Shown in pieces: positions 13,391 through 25,728 of a stretch of DNA of 64,000 nucleotides. The stretch's first letter is position 1. The number at the start of each line of letters is the position of its first letter. Origin of the DNA: Anaeramoeba ignava. Lineage: Eukaryota > Metamonada > Anaeramoebidae. Both the position numbers and the translations under genes were made by a program. The stretch spans positions 1-64,000 of the forward strand of contig JAPDFW010000030.1 in the NCBI GenBank assembly GCA_028826165.1, given 5' to 3'. The notes beneath the pieces were generated by a model, which searched no databases, was not told where the DNA came from, and saw nothing but the letters and a program-made list of their open reading frames with translations.

Positions 13391-14414
13391 AGGACCCGTC
13401 TTGAAACACGGACCAAGGAGTCTAATATTTTTGTAAGTATTATAATTTATTAAATTTATAATGCATAATGAAAGTGAAAATTATCATTTTAAATCAATTT
13501 TCTTTTTATTAAGAAAATTAGAAAGAACAGAAATATTAGGACCCGATAGATGGTGAACTATGGCTGCATAGAATGAAACCGGATGAAAATTCGGAGGAAG
13601 TTCGTAGCGGTACTGACGTGCAAATCGTTCGTCAAATGTGGCTATAGGGGCGAAAGACTAATCGAACCATTTAGTAGCTGGTTCCCTCCGAAATTTCTCT
13701 CAGGATAGCCAATGCTTAAAAATATTTTAAAATTATTATTAAAAAGTTATGTCAAGTAGAGCTAATGATTAGAGGATTTGGAATCTTATTGATTTTAACC
13801 TATTCTCAAACTCCAAATTGGCAAATTAATATAAAAATAAATTAATTTTATTTTTATTAAATAAATATAAAAAATTTAATAGCATTGAGTGGGCCATTAC
13901 GGGTAATCTGTAATGGCAAAACGGGATGAACCGAGAGATATGATAAGGAGCCAAAATATAAGTACAATGGATACCATAAAAGGAGATAATCGATGAAGAC
14001 AGTGGGGCGGTGTTCCTGGTGATAGAAATCCGGTAAGGAGTTTGTAACAATTCACCCATCGAATTGATTATCCCTGAAAATGGATGGCGCTTTAACTTTT
14101 TTAAAATAAAATAAATTTATCCTATTCATATCCAATTAACTTTTTTTCAGTTAATTGAGTAGGAGGGCGTATTGTTAATATAGAAGTTATAAGATTTTAA
14201 AATCAAATGAAATTAACAATAGTGCAGATCTTGGATGTAGTAGCAAATATTCAAGTTAAAATCTTGAAGGCCGAAGTGGAGAAGGGTTCCAGATGAACTG
14301 TGATTGAATCTGGGTTAGTCGTTTCTAAGAGTTTAGCTTAATTGCGATTATTTACAGAATATTTATTTTTTTTATATAAATATAAAAACTCAAAAGAGAA
14401 TCAGGTTAATATTC

Positions 14415-14705
14415 CTGAACCTTTTTTTTTTAAATTTTAAATTTAAATATCGGTTTAAAATGGTAACATAAAATATTACTAAAAACATTATTAAATAATA
14501 TGAGAAGAGATTTCTTTTCTTTTTAACAAACTTTTATTTATATTAATAAATATATTTAATTTTTATAAATTAATTATATAATTTTTACCATTGAAACAGA
14601 TTAACTGGAGAAATGGAAAAAAGTTTGGAAGAATAATTCTTAAATAATAGAATTTATCATAAATTATTTAATAATATTTAAAAAATTAGTAATATTTAAA
14701 ATTCG
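14415..14705 (+). other. AT-filled expansion segment of 28S (D7-D8 position)
   Basis: About 290 bp of almost pure A/T lies between CAGGTTAATATTCCTGAACC and GAACGTACCAATAACCGC. Internal A/T inverted repeats are present, for example TATTAATAAATATATTTAA. Confidence 0.75.
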
Positions 14706-15004
14706 GAAAAGAACGTACCAATAACCGCAACAGGTCTCCTAAGGTTAAAAGCCTCTGGCCTGTTAGTTTAAGGTAAGTAAGGGAAGTCGGCAAATTAGAT
14801 CCGTAACTTCGGGAGAAGGATTGGCTCTGATTTTTTTTAAATTAATTAAAAAAATAAAACAGAACTGAAGCTAACAAGAGGAATCCGACTGTTTAATTAA
14901 AACATAGCATTATGAAAGTTTTGAAATAGAATTAGACATAATGTGAATTCTGCTCAGTGCACTGAATGTTAATGTGAAGAAATTTAAGTAAGCTCGTGTG
15001 AACA

Positions 15005-15075
<71 letters not shown>

Positions 15076-15798
15076 GCAACGAGATTCCTACTGTCCCTAT
15101 CTACCTTCTAGCGAACCAACAGCGAAGGGAACGGGCTTCGTACGAATGGCGGGGAAAGAAGACCCTTTAGAGCTTGACTCTAGTCTGATGAAGTAAAATG
15201 GTCTAAGAGGTATAGGATAGGCGGGAGTTTTTTATTTATTTATTTAAATGAAAAACAAAAGTGAAATACCGCTACTCTTGGTATCATATTACTAATTTGT
15301 TTAAGTGGGTAAATAAATAAATTATTTTATTCTAATTTATTTATAATATTAATTTTAAATAAAAATAATAAAACCCAATCTAAAATTTTATATTTTTTTA
15401 TTTTTAATATTGAAATATAAAAACAACAAAAACAAGATCAGGTGGGGAGTTTGGCTGGGGCGGCACGACTGCTATAAAATAACGCAGACGTCCTAAGAGA
15501 AGCTCAAGAAGAACAGAAATCATGTTTAGAACATAAGGGTAAAAGCTTCTTTAAATTAAATTTTCAGTAAGAATAAAAAGTGTGAAAGCATGGCCTAGCG
15601 ATCCTTTAAAAATATTCAATGAAATCTATACAAATAAAGTAGATAATGAAATTAGAGGTGTCAGAAAAGTTACCTGAGGGATAACTGGCTTGTGGCAGCC
15701 GAGCGTTCAAAGCGACGTTGCTTTTTGATTCTTCGATGTCGGCTCTTCCTATCCTATTCTTGTATAAGGGAATAAGGGTCGGATTGTTCACCCGTTAA

Positions 15799-15852
<54 letters not shown>

Positions 15853-16275
15853 CATTTATTTAAATAAAATAAAAAATAAAAGTATTTTGATAGTAATACA
15901 ACATAGTACGAGAGGAACTGTTGTTTCAGATTAAAGGTAAAATGATTTGGATGAATAAGCAATGATTAGAAGCTTATATCTGAAGGATTATGGCTGAAAG
16001 CCTCTAAGCCAGAAACCAAACTAAATTAATAAAATACTCATTTTAAAAATCAAAACTTCATTTATTCAAAAAACACAATTTAAAATAAATTTTATATTAA
16101 TAAAATTGAAAAATATTTATATATAAAAAAATGAAGAATAAAAATATTCAGTAAACGACTTTAAAATAGAACAAGGGATTGTAAGTAGTAGAGTAAGATT
16201 TTTAAATAAATAATTTTTATATTTTATTTATTTAAAAATAAATACGATCTATTGAGATTTAACCTTTTGTTCTTA

Positions 16276-16449
16276 TATTTTTTTTTAAAAAATAAAAAAT
16301 ATTATTTAAGGGGGAAACATATATTTTTATTTTTTATTTTTTATTTTTTATTTTTTATTTTTATTTTTATTTTTATTTTTTATTTTTTATTTTTTATTTT
16401 TTATTTTTTATTTTTTATTTTTTATTTTTTATTAATTAATTATAAATGA
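16276..16449 (+). repeat. T-rich (ATTTTTT)n tract just after 28S
   Basis: From 16315 to 16432 the + strand is a near-perfect repeat of ATTTTTT or ATTTTT. It begins about 40 bp after the 28S 3' end. T-rich sequence on the coding strand takes part in RNA polymerase I termination in several fungi, so a role in ending the rRNA transcript is possible but not shown. A frame of 65 codons through it, mostly Phe, Leu, Ile and Tyr, is a product of the repeat. Confidence 0.9.
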
Positions 16450-17145
16450 GGATAAAATTTATGATTAATGATGTAAAAATAATGTAAAATTAATATTAAT
16501 TTTATTCCAAAAAAATATTAAAAATTCAAAAATTTATTATAAATTTAGAATAAAATAATACAAAATTAAATCAATACAAAAAAATTAATATTAAATTTAT
16601 ATTAAATTTATTTTTGTTTAAAAAATTCAAAAACTCCAAAATATAAAAAATAAAAACCAAAATATTCCCAAATAAAACTCTTCTTCTTTTTATTTATTTT
16701 AAATCAATTTAATATCTAAATCTGTAATTACTTTATTAATTAATTTACTTTTAAATTTATTTATTTTCAAATTCTGAATTAATTTATTTAATTTATTCTA
16801 TTTATTTCTATTAGATAAAATCTTTATTTTATTTTATTTTATTCATCTCCAATTTCCCAAAAATAAAAATAAAAATAAAAAATCAATAATTTCAAAAATC
16901 TAAATTTATATTTATTTATAATTATAATTTATCAAAGGTAATTAATTAAATTTCTTTTTCACTTCATTTAGATTCAATTTATCTGATTATTATTTATTAT
17001 TTATTTATTTATTTATTATTTTAAATTATTTTTATTTATTTTTATTAATAAATTTTGATTTGGAAAATATCAATCAATTAATTAATAATCAATCAATAAT
17101 TTATTTCTAATTCATTTCATTTTTTTTTCATTTCCAAAATTTAAA
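16450..17145 (+). repeat. 28S-proximal block (partner of 9950-10750)
   Basis: The DNA is AT-rich without genes. Its landmarks are AAATCAATTTAATATCTAAA, TTAGATAAAATCTTTATTTT, TTTCTTTTTCACTTCATTTA and TTTTGATTTGGAAAATATCA. The same landmarks occur, inverted, on the other side of the rDNA. In the same orientation they occur near 19330-19600, 30510-30780, 41740-42010, 50260-50460 and 53220-53500. Confidence 0.8.
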
Positions 17146-19310
17146 TCAAATTTAAATCAATTTATTTATATATATTATAAACAAATTTATAACAAAATAA
17201 TTAATTAATTTAATTTTCAATTTATTTATAATTTATATTCAAAAAATAAAAAAATCAATTTCTCTCTATATATAAAATATATAAATTTAATTTTAAATTT
17301 TTATAATTTTTTAAATTTAAATTAAAAAATAAAAATCAATTTATTTATTTATATATATTAAAAACAAATTTATAATAAAATAATATTTTAATTAATTTAA
17401 TTTTCAATTTATTTTATTTATAATTTATATTCAAAAATAAAAATCAATTTCTCTCTATATATAAAATATATAAATTTAATTTTCAATTTATTTATAATTT
17501 AAATTAAAAATAAAAAAATCAATTTATTTATATATATTATAAACAAATTTATAACAAAATAATTTAATAAATTTAATTTCCAATTTATTTATAATTTATA
17601 TTCAAAAAATAAAAAATCAATTTCTCTCTATATATAAAATATATAAATTTAATTTTCAATTTATTTATAATTTAAATTAAAAATAAAAAAATCAATTTAT
17701 TTATATATATTATAAACAAATTTATAACAAAATAATTAATAAATTTAATTTCAATTTATTTTATAATTTATATTCAAAAATAAAAATCAATTTCTCTCTA
17801 TATATATAAAATATATAAATTTAATTTTTCAATTTATTTATAATTTAAATTAAAAATAAAAAAATCAATTTATTTATATATATTATAAACAAATTTATAA
17901 ACAAATTTATAAAATAATTAATTAATTTAATTTTCAATTTATTTATAATTTTATATTCAAAAATAAAAATCAATTTCTCACTTATATATAAAATATATAA
18001 ATTTAATTTTATTTATAATTTAAATTAAAAATAAAAATCAATTTATTTATATATATTATAAAAACAAATTTATAACAAAATAATTAATTAATTTAATTTC
18101 CAATTTATTTATAATTTATATTCAAAAATAAAAATCAATTTCTCTCTATATATAAAAAATATAAATTTAATTTTCAATTTATTTTATTTATTCAAAATTA
18201 AAAAATAAAAAAAAAAATCAATTTATTTATATATATTATAAACAAATTTATAACAAAATAATTAATTAATTTAATTTCCAATTTATTTATAATTTATATT
18301 CAAAAAATAAAAAAATCAATTTCTCTCTATATATAAAATATATAAATTTAATTTTCAATTTATTTCAATTCAAATTAAAAATAAAAAATCAATTTATTTA
18401 TATATATTATAAACAAATTTATAACAAAATAATTAATTAATTTAATTTCCAATTTATTTATAATTTATATTCAAAAAATAAAAAATCAATTTCTCTCTAT
18501 ATATAAAATATATAAATTTAATTTTCAATTTATTTATAATTTAAATTAAAAATAAAAAAAATCAATTTATTTATATATATTATAAACAAATTTATAATAA
18601 AAATAATTTAATTAATTTAATTTCCAATTTATTTATAATTTATATTCAAAAAATAAAAAATCAATTTCTCTCTATATATAAAATATATAAATTTAATTTT
18701 CAATTTATTTGAATTTAAATTTAAAAATAAAAAAATCAATTTATTTATATATATTATAAACAAATTTATAACAAAATAATTAATTAATTTAATTTCAATT
18801 TATTTATAATTTATATTCAAAAATAAAAAATCAATTTCTCTCTATATATAAAATATATAAATTTATTTTTTTTCAATTTATTTATAAATTTTAAATTAAA
18901 AAATAAAAATCAATTTATTTATATATATTATAAACAAATTTATAACAAAATAATTAATCAATTTAATTTCCAATTTATTTATAATTTATATTCAAAAATA
19001 AAAATCAATTTCTCTCTATATATAAAATATATAAATTTAATTTTCAATTTATTTATAATTCAAATTAAAAATAAAAAAATCAATTTATTTATATATATTA
19101 TAAACAAATTTATAACAAAATAATTTAATTAATTTAATTCCCAATTTATTTATAATTTATATTCAAAAATAAAAATCAATTTCTCTCTATATATAAAATA
19201 TATAAATTTATTTTTCAATTTATTTATAATTTAAATTAAAAATAAAAAAAATCAATTTATTTATATATATTATAAACAAATTTATAACAAAATAATTTAT
19301 AAATTTAAAT
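17146..19310 (+). repeat. Satellite A array 1, ~12 copies of ~170 bp
   Basis: TTTCTCTCTATATATAAAAT recurs about every 170 bp, at 17257, 17448, 17619 and so on to about 19180. Each unit is a dimer of two related halves of about 82-90 bp. Both halves begin CAATTTATTTATAATTTA and continue with AAAAATAAAAATCAATTT. The first half then has CTCTCTATATATAAA, and the second has ATTTATATATATTATAAAC. Copies differ by small indels and A-run length. Confidence 0.95.
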
Positions 19311-20935
19311 TCAAAAATAAAAAATCAATAATTTCAAAAATCTAAATTTATACTTATTTATATCATTATTTATATTTATAATTTATCAAAGGTAATTAAT
19401 TAATTAAATTTCTTTTTCACTTCATTTAGATTCAATTTATCTGATTATTATCTATTATTTATTTATTTATTATTTTAAATTATTTTATTTTTATTAAATA
19501 AATTTTGATTTGGAAAATATCAATCAATTAATTAATAATCAATCAATAATTTATTTCTAATTCATTTCATTTTTTTTTCATTTCCAAAATTTAAATCAAA
19601 ATTTAAATCAAAATTTAAATTCAAAATCAAATTCAAATCAAATCAAATTAAATTCAAAATTTAAATCAAATTCAAAATTCAAAATCTATTGATAATTTGT
19701 TCTGAAAATAAAATCTAAATATAAATATAAAAAAAAATCAAATTGATATTATTTTTATATGTTTTATTTAGAAACAAAAAAAAATCATCAAATTTGTTTT
19801 GTTTTGTTTGTTTCATTTCTTTTAATATTTTTATCTAAAATAAATAAATTAAAAATCCAATTTTTCTTTTTCTTTTCTTTTCTTTTTTTATTGATTCAAA
19901 ATATTCCATAAAAATAAAAATAAAAAATAAAAAAAATTGATTATTAATTTTTTTATAAGTTTTTGGAATTCCTTAAAATGTCTGTATTCATTTTAAAATA
20001 TTTATTATTTTATTATTTTATTATTTATTTTTATTATTAATAAATTTAAATTATTGATTTTATTTCTATTCTTAATTTTATATTTAATTTAAATTATAAA
20101 ATTATATTTTATTATTTATTTTTATTATTAATAAATTTAAATTATTTGATTTTATTTCTATTATTAATTTTATATTTATTTTAAATTATAAAATTATATT
20201 TTATTATTTATTTTTATTATTAATTTATTTAATTAATTATTTTTATTTATTTTGAAAACTTTTTATTTCAAGACAATTTAATATCTAAATCCAAAACTAC
20301 TTTATTAACTAATTTACTTGTAAGTTTATTTTAATTCACAAAATTTATAAATTTATAAATTAATTAATTAATTTTACTTATATTTATATTAGATAAAATC
20401 TTTATTTTATTCATTTTCAATTCTTCCAAAAAAAAATCATTATTTATAATCCACAATTTACCAAAATTAATTAATTAATTATTTATTTATTTATTTATTG
20501 AATTAATGAAACTTCTTTTTCACTTCATTTAGATTAGATTAGATTAGATTAGATTAGATTCAATTTATCTGATTATTTATTTATTTATTATTATTCATTT
20601 ATTAATTTATTCCAAATTATTTTTATTTATATTTTTATTTATAAATAAATGGATTTTTGATTTGGAAAATATCATTAATTAATTAATTAATAAATTATTT
20701 CTAATTTTCATTTTTCATTTTTCATTTTTCATTTTTCATTTTTCATTTTTCATTTTTTTTTTCTTAGAAGAATAAATATAAAAATAAAAATAAAAATAAA
20801 AATAAAAATAAAAATTACCTTCACAAAATGAAAGGAAATCTCAAAAACTAATAAAATATTCAATCCAATCCAATCCAATTCAATTCAATTCAATTCAATT
20901 CAATTCAAAAGTAAATTTATTTATTTATTTACTTA
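19311..20935 (+). repeat. Block B, copy 1
   Basis: This is a non-satellite module, repeated at 30.5, 41.7 and (first half only) 53.2 kb. In order it has TCAATAATTTCAAAAATCTA, the TTTCTTTTTCACTTCATTTA motif, a CAAAATTTAAAT tract, TTTGTTTTGTTTTGTTTG, GGAATTCCTTAAAATGTCTG at about 19967, a short satellite B patch (20030-20230), a (GATTA)n run near 20533, (TCATTTT)n near 20707, ATTACCTTCACAAAATGAAA (20815) and (CAATC)n/(CAATT)n near 20870. There is no open frame. The ATTACCTT and AAATGAAAGGAAA motif is among the best conserved short words in the window. Confidence 0.85.
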
Positions 20936-22178
20936 AAAATTTAAAAATTTAATTTTATTTTATTTCAATTATAAATAATTAAATAATAAATTTAAATTAA
21001 TTATTTTATTTCTATTATTAATTTTATATTTATTTTAAATTATAAAATTATATTTTATTATTTATTATTTATTATTAATTATTTAATTTAATATTTTTAT
21101 TATTTTTATTTCAATTATAAATAATTAAATAATAAATTTAAATTAATTATTTTATTTCTATTATTAATTTCATATTTATTTTAAATTATAAAATTATTTT
21201 TATTATTTTATTTTTATTATTAATTATTTAATTTAATATTTTTATTATTTTTATTTCAATTATAAATAATTAAATAATAAATTTAAATTGATTATTTTAT
21301 TTCTATTCTTAATTTTATTATTTTATTTTAATTTATAAAATTATATTTAATTATTTATTTTTATTATTAATTATTTAATTTAATTATTTTTATTATTTTT
21401 ATTTCAATTATAAATAATTAAATAATAAATTAAAAATTATATTATTTTATTTTATTATTATTATTTTATTTTAAATTTATAAAATTATATTTAATTATTT
21501 ATTTTTATTATTAATTTATTTAATTAATTATTTTTATTATTTTTATTTCAATTATAAATAATTAAATAATAAATTTAAATTATTTTATTTTTTTATTTTT
21601 TATTTTAATTTTATATTTATTTCAAATTATAAAATTATTTTTATTATTTATTTTTTTTTATTATTAATTATTTAATTAAATATTTCATTTTAAAAAAGTT
21701 AATTAAATAATAAATTTAAATTAAATATTTTATTTCTATTCTTAATTTTATTATTTTATTTCAAATTATAAAATTATTTTTATTATTAATTTTTATTATT
21801 AATTATTTAATTAAATATTTTTATTATTTTTATTTCAATTATAAATAATTAAATAATAAAATTTAAATTAATTATTTTATTTCTATTATTTATTTTATAT
21901 TTATTTTAAATTATAAAATTATATTTTATTATTTATTTTTATTATTAATTATTTAATTAATTATTTTTATTATTTTTATTTCAATTATAAATAATTAAAT
22001 AATAAATTTAAATTAATTATTTTATTTCTATTATTAATTTTATATTTATTTCAAATTATAAAATTATATTTTATTATTTATTTTTATTATTAATTATTTA
22101 ATTAATTATTTTTATTATTTTTATTTCAATTATAAATAATTAAATAATAAATTTAAATTAATTATTTTATTTCTATTA
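20936..22178 (+). repeat. Satellite B array 1, ~8-9 copies of ~145 bp
   Basis: The unit begins with TTTCAATTATAAATAATTAA, passes through TTTAAATTAATTATTTTATT and TATTTATTTTAAATTATAAA, and ends with TTTTTATTATTAATTATTTA. The spacing is about 140-150 bp. The left-flank array at 8270-9945 is the same satellite in reverse. Confidence 0.93.
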
Positions 22179-22180
22179 TA

Positions 22181-23334
22181 CTAGTGTTTGTTAAAATGTC
22201 TGACACAAAAAAGTAACATAAAATGTCCGATCAAAAATAATAATGAATTTTAAAAAGAATAAAAAATTTGTTTGAAAGATTTTACACAAAATGGAGAATA
22301 AAAAATTTTTTTTCTTTCTTAATTGTCCAATTCTGTTTTTTTTCTTTCTGATTTTCCTTTTTTTTGGATTTTTTTTCATTGTTTCCATTTTGTAAAAAAC
22401 TTTTTTTTATACAACAAAAATTTTTCTTAGATTTTGAAATTTCCTTTTCTTTGAACACACCTAGTTTTCTCAACCTTAAAATTCTTTTCCCCAATTTCAA
22501 AATTTTTGTAATTCATTTGATATTTTCACATATCTCGAGTTCTGAAGGAGCCTATAGATGCTCTAATCTTTAATTCCAAACTATAATATATTCTTGGTAT
22601 TATTTTAAAATTCTTCTTTTCAAATCCTTTCCGGAATTCTTTTAATTTTCTTGTCTAAGATTTCTTATTGTTTTTTTTCCTTTTTTTTTTTTTGAGTCAA
22701 ATTTTTTCAAGGAACTTGTTTATGAATTTTCTTTTGGAATTTAAAATCCTTTTCTTCTTGTGGATATCTTTGAATTTAATACTGAGTTATGACTCAAAAC
22801 TTGAAAAAAAAAAGACTAATGGTTAACCAAGAACAGTTGGATCAAAAATTTTATTAATAGAAACATTTCAAATTCAATTTTCTGAATCATGGAAATCTTC
22901 TATTCTTCCCTCCCAACAAAATCTATTTTTCATATTCTTTCTCCAATAGGTCAACATTTTGTTTGGAATGAAGTGCTAGTTGAGATTTATGAGAAAGAGA
23001 AACTGTTTGAATGAAAACACCAATTTGATTTTAAATATTTTTTTCTTTTTCCTCTTTTCATTTCCTTTTCTTTCTTTTTGTTTTTTTTCTTTTTTGTGAA
23101 TTTTTGAGAAGGAAATAAAATGAAACATTAATTTGAGACATTTTGGATGACTTTTTTGGTTGTGTAAAAATTTCAGGGGTATTTTTTTAATCAGAAAAAA
23201 ACATGAGAATCAATAAAAAAAATGAATGTGGTCGTTTTTATTTTTTGAAATACGAAAAGAATATTGAATTAATTTCCAAATCAAAACAAATGATAATAAT
23301 TAAAATTGAAAATCGGCACTTTAAGGGAAATGAG
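22181..23334. mobile_element. Tc1/mariner-like element, non-coding remnant (1154 bp)
   Basis: The insertion interrupts the satellite B/block C junction in copies 1 and 2, whereas copies 3 and 4 run straight through. It is flanked by TA on both sides (22179-22180 and 23335-23336). The ends are imperfect inverted repeats: left CTAGTGTTTGTTAAAATGTC, right (minus strand) CTCATTTCCCTTAAAGTGCC. A subterminal AAAATGTC(T/C)GA-like word occurs twice at the left (about 22194 and 22221) and again inverted at the right (about 23138). TA duplication and a length near 1.2 kb fit the Tc1/mariner superfamily. The interior has more C and G than the surroundings but no long open frame. A minus-strand stretch at about 22390-22500 reads like a basic helix-turn-helix (ILRLRKLGVFKEKEIS), which is suggestive only. 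No DDE catalytic region was found, so the element is dead or was always non-autonomous. Confidence 0.65.
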
Positions 23335-23336
23335 TA

Positions 23337-23866
23337 TATTTTATTTCTATTATTTTATTTCTATTATTTTATTTCTATTATTTTTTATTAGGTTAAATAG
23401 GTTTTAAATTGAAAATTTTGATTAGTGCTTTTATTTTTTAAAAACAAAAAAACAAAAAATAAATTCATTTTCAAAAACATTTTAATTAATGTAATCTTTA
23501 TAAAATCAAAAATCAAAAATCAAAAATGAAAAGAATTTATAATTAATTAATTAATTAATTGATTCTAAATTAATTAATATAAGATTCAAAAATAATTAAC
23601 AAAATCTTTTTATTTATTTAAAATGTAATCAAAAAATCAAAAAATCAAAAAATAATCAATATTAATATTAATAATATTAATATTAATATTAATTTTTCTT
23701 TCAATATAAATAATCAAAACAAAAAAACTATTCATTAACAAAATAAATTTATTAATATTAATTCTAAATTTTTAATTTTTAATTTTTAGTTTAATTTACA
23801 TTTATTGAAGGAAATTTCTTGTTGTTCTTGTTGTTGATAATTTAAAACAAAAATAACGAAAATAAA
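23337..23866 (+). repeat. Block C, copy 1
   Basis: This module begins TTAGGTTAAATAGGTTTTAA and GATTAGTGCTTTTATTTTTT. It continues with repeated TCAAAAA, a TTAATTAA run, GATTCAAAAATAATTAACAA, TTTTTCTTTCAATATAAATA, TTACATTTATTGAAGGAAAT and a short TTG/TTC trinucleotide run before satellite C. Other copies start near 34055, 43620, 48455 and 54520. No gene is visible. Confidence 0.85.
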
Positions 23867-24447
23867 TTGATTGATTTTCAGATTGATTTTAAGATTTATT
23901 TTAAGATTGATTTTCAGATTTATTTTCAGATTTATTTTCAGATTTATTTTCAGATTTATTTTAAGATTTATTTTCAGATTTATTTTCAGATTTATTTTCA
24001 GATTTATTTTCAGATTTATTTTCAGATTGATTTTCAGATTTATTTTCAGATTTATTTTCAGATTTATTTTCAGATTTGATTTTCAGATTTATTTTTCAAT
24101 TTATTGATTTTCAGATTTATTTTCAGATTTATTTTCAGATTTATTTTCAGATTTATTTTTAGATTTATTTTAAGATTTATTTTCAGATTTATTTTCAGAT
24201 TTATTTTCAGATTTATTTTCAGATTTATTTTCAGATTGATTTTCAGATTGATTTTCAGATTGATTTTCAGATTGATTTTCAGATTGATTTTCAGATTTAT
24301 TTTTAGATTGATTTTCAGATTTATTTTCAGATTTATTTTAAGATTTATTTTCAGATTTATTTTCAGATTTATTTTAAGATTGATTTTCAGATTGATTTTC
24401 AGATTGATTTTAAGATTTATTTTCAGATTGATTTTCAGATTGATTTG
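23867..24447 (+). repeat. Satellite C array 1: 12-bp minisatellite
   Basis: There are about 48 copies of TTCAGATTTATT, with variants TTAAGATTTATT and TTCAGATTGATT. The unit is a multiple of three, so all frames that lack a stop stay open and yield peptides of repeating QIYF or FRFI. These open frames are a by-product of the repeat and are not called as genes: no start context, conserved flank or third-position pattern supports coding. Confidence 0.97.
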
Positions 24448-24688
24448 ATATTTATTTATTTGGCTTTTAAAAATGATTTAGAAACTATTGAATGAATAAT
24501 TTACAAAACAAATGAATTGATTTATTTTCATTTAAGAAGACAAATAACACATAATTTATATTTATATTTATATTTATATTTATATTTATATTTATATTTC
24601 TATTTCTATTTCTATTTCTATTTCTATTTCTATTTCTATTTCCAATAAATAAAATAAAAAGAAATGATTTTTTATTTATTTATTTGAT
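24448..24688 (+). repeat. Block D, copy 1, with a hexanucleotide run that changes motif
   Basis: It has TTATTTGGCTTTTAAAAATG, TTAGAAACTATTGAATGAAT, AAGAAGACAAATAACACATA, then (TTTATA)n switching to (TTTCTA)n at about 24598. The later copies at 45000-45080 and 56340-56410 keep only the TTTATA type. Confidence 0.85.
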
Positions 24689-25728
24689 AAATTTAGATTA
24701 CATATTAATATAAATATTTATATTAGTATTTAATTAATATTTAATAAATATTTTATTTATATTCATTATTTATAATTAATATTTATATCTATTTATTATA
24801 TTTAATTAATTTATTAAATTTATTTTAAATATGATTAATTTAATTTTATTTTAATTTTTAATTTGATAAATTTAGATTACATATTAATATTAATATTTAT
24901 ATTAGTAATTAATTAATAATTAATTAATATTTTATTTATATTCATTATTTATAATTAATATTTATATCTATTTATTATATTTAATTAATTTATTCATTTT
25001 ATTTTTAAATATGATTAATTTAATTTTATTTTAATTTTTAATTTGATAAATTTAGATTACATATTAATATAAATATTTATATTTATATTTAATTAATATT
25101 TAATTAATTAATATTTTATTTATATTTATATTTTATAATTAATATTTATATCTATTTATTATATTTAATTAATTTATTAAATTTATTTTAAATATGATTA
25201 ATTTAATTTTGATTTTTTAATTTGTTAAATTTAGATTGTAAAATTAATATAAATATTTATATTAATAATTAATTAATAATTAATAAATATTTTATTTATA
25301 TTCATTATTTATAATTAATATTTATATCTATTTATTATATTTAATTTATTTATTAAATTTATTTTTAAATATGATTAATTTAATTTTAATTTAATTTTTA
25401 ATTTGTTAAATTTAGATTACATATTAATATAAATATTTATATTAGTATTTAATTAATATTTAATTAATATTTTATTTATATTCATTATTTATAATTGATA
25501 TTTATATCTATTTATTATATTTAATTTATTTATTCATTTTATTTTTAAATATGATTAATTTAATTTAATTTTAATTTTTAATTTGTTAAATTTAGATTAC
25601 AAATTAATATAAATATTTATATTAATAATTAATTAATAATTAATAAATATTTTATTTATATTCATTATTTATAATTAATATTTATATCTATTTATTATAT
25701 TTAATTTATTTATTAAATTTAAATTTAA
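24689..25728 (+). repeat. Satellite D array 1, ~6 copies of ~180 bp
   Basis: TTTAGATTACATATTAATAT recurs at about 24690, 24870, 25050, 25228, 25410 and 25590. The rest of the unit has TATTCATTATTTATAATTAA, ATATCTATTTATTATATTTA and AAATATGATTAATTTAATTT. Present only in copies 1 and 2 of the large repeat. Confidence 0.95.

Larger units (their letters stand above)
12644..16275 (+). rRNA. 28S (LSU) rRNA, complete
   Basis: The gene runs from the TTAAGCATATTAATAAGCAG region to ATCTATTGAGATTTAACC near 16265. Landmarks in order are AGTAACGGCGAGTGAA, GGACCCGTCTTGAAACACGG (13392), TAGTAGCTGGTTCCCTCCGA, CAATAACCGCAACAGG, the intron and retrotransposon target region CTCTCTTAAGGTAGCC (15021-15036, uninterrupted), GAATGGAGCAACGAG, GAAGACCCTTTAGAGCTTGA, the TTGATTCTTCGATGTCGGC stretch and the sarcin-ricin loop AGTACGAGAGGAAC (15905-15918). 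At 3.6 kb it is in the normal range. No intron is seen in any conserved core. Expansion regions are A/T filler. Small open frames inside it are fortuitous. Confidence 0.97.

Noticed and set aside
13826-14059. Minus-strand frame of 77 codons
   Set aside because: It lies antisense inside the conserved 28S rRNA core; the same holds for 15606-15791.
15000-15040. Group I intron or R1/R2 retroelement in 28S
   Set aside because: The usual target CTCTCTTAAGGTAGCC is continuous, and no other conserved 28S core is interrupted.
22282-22500. Transposase gene inside the mariner-like element (minus strand, 72 codons)
   Set aside because: A helix-turn-helix-like stretch is visible, but the rest is Lys/Asn low complexity, and no DDE catalytic segment could be found in any frame.
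23203-23391. Frame of 62 codons at the right end of the mariner-like element
   Set aside because: It crosses the element's terminal repeat and the TA site into block C, so it cannot be a gene of either; it is not conserved in the second copy.
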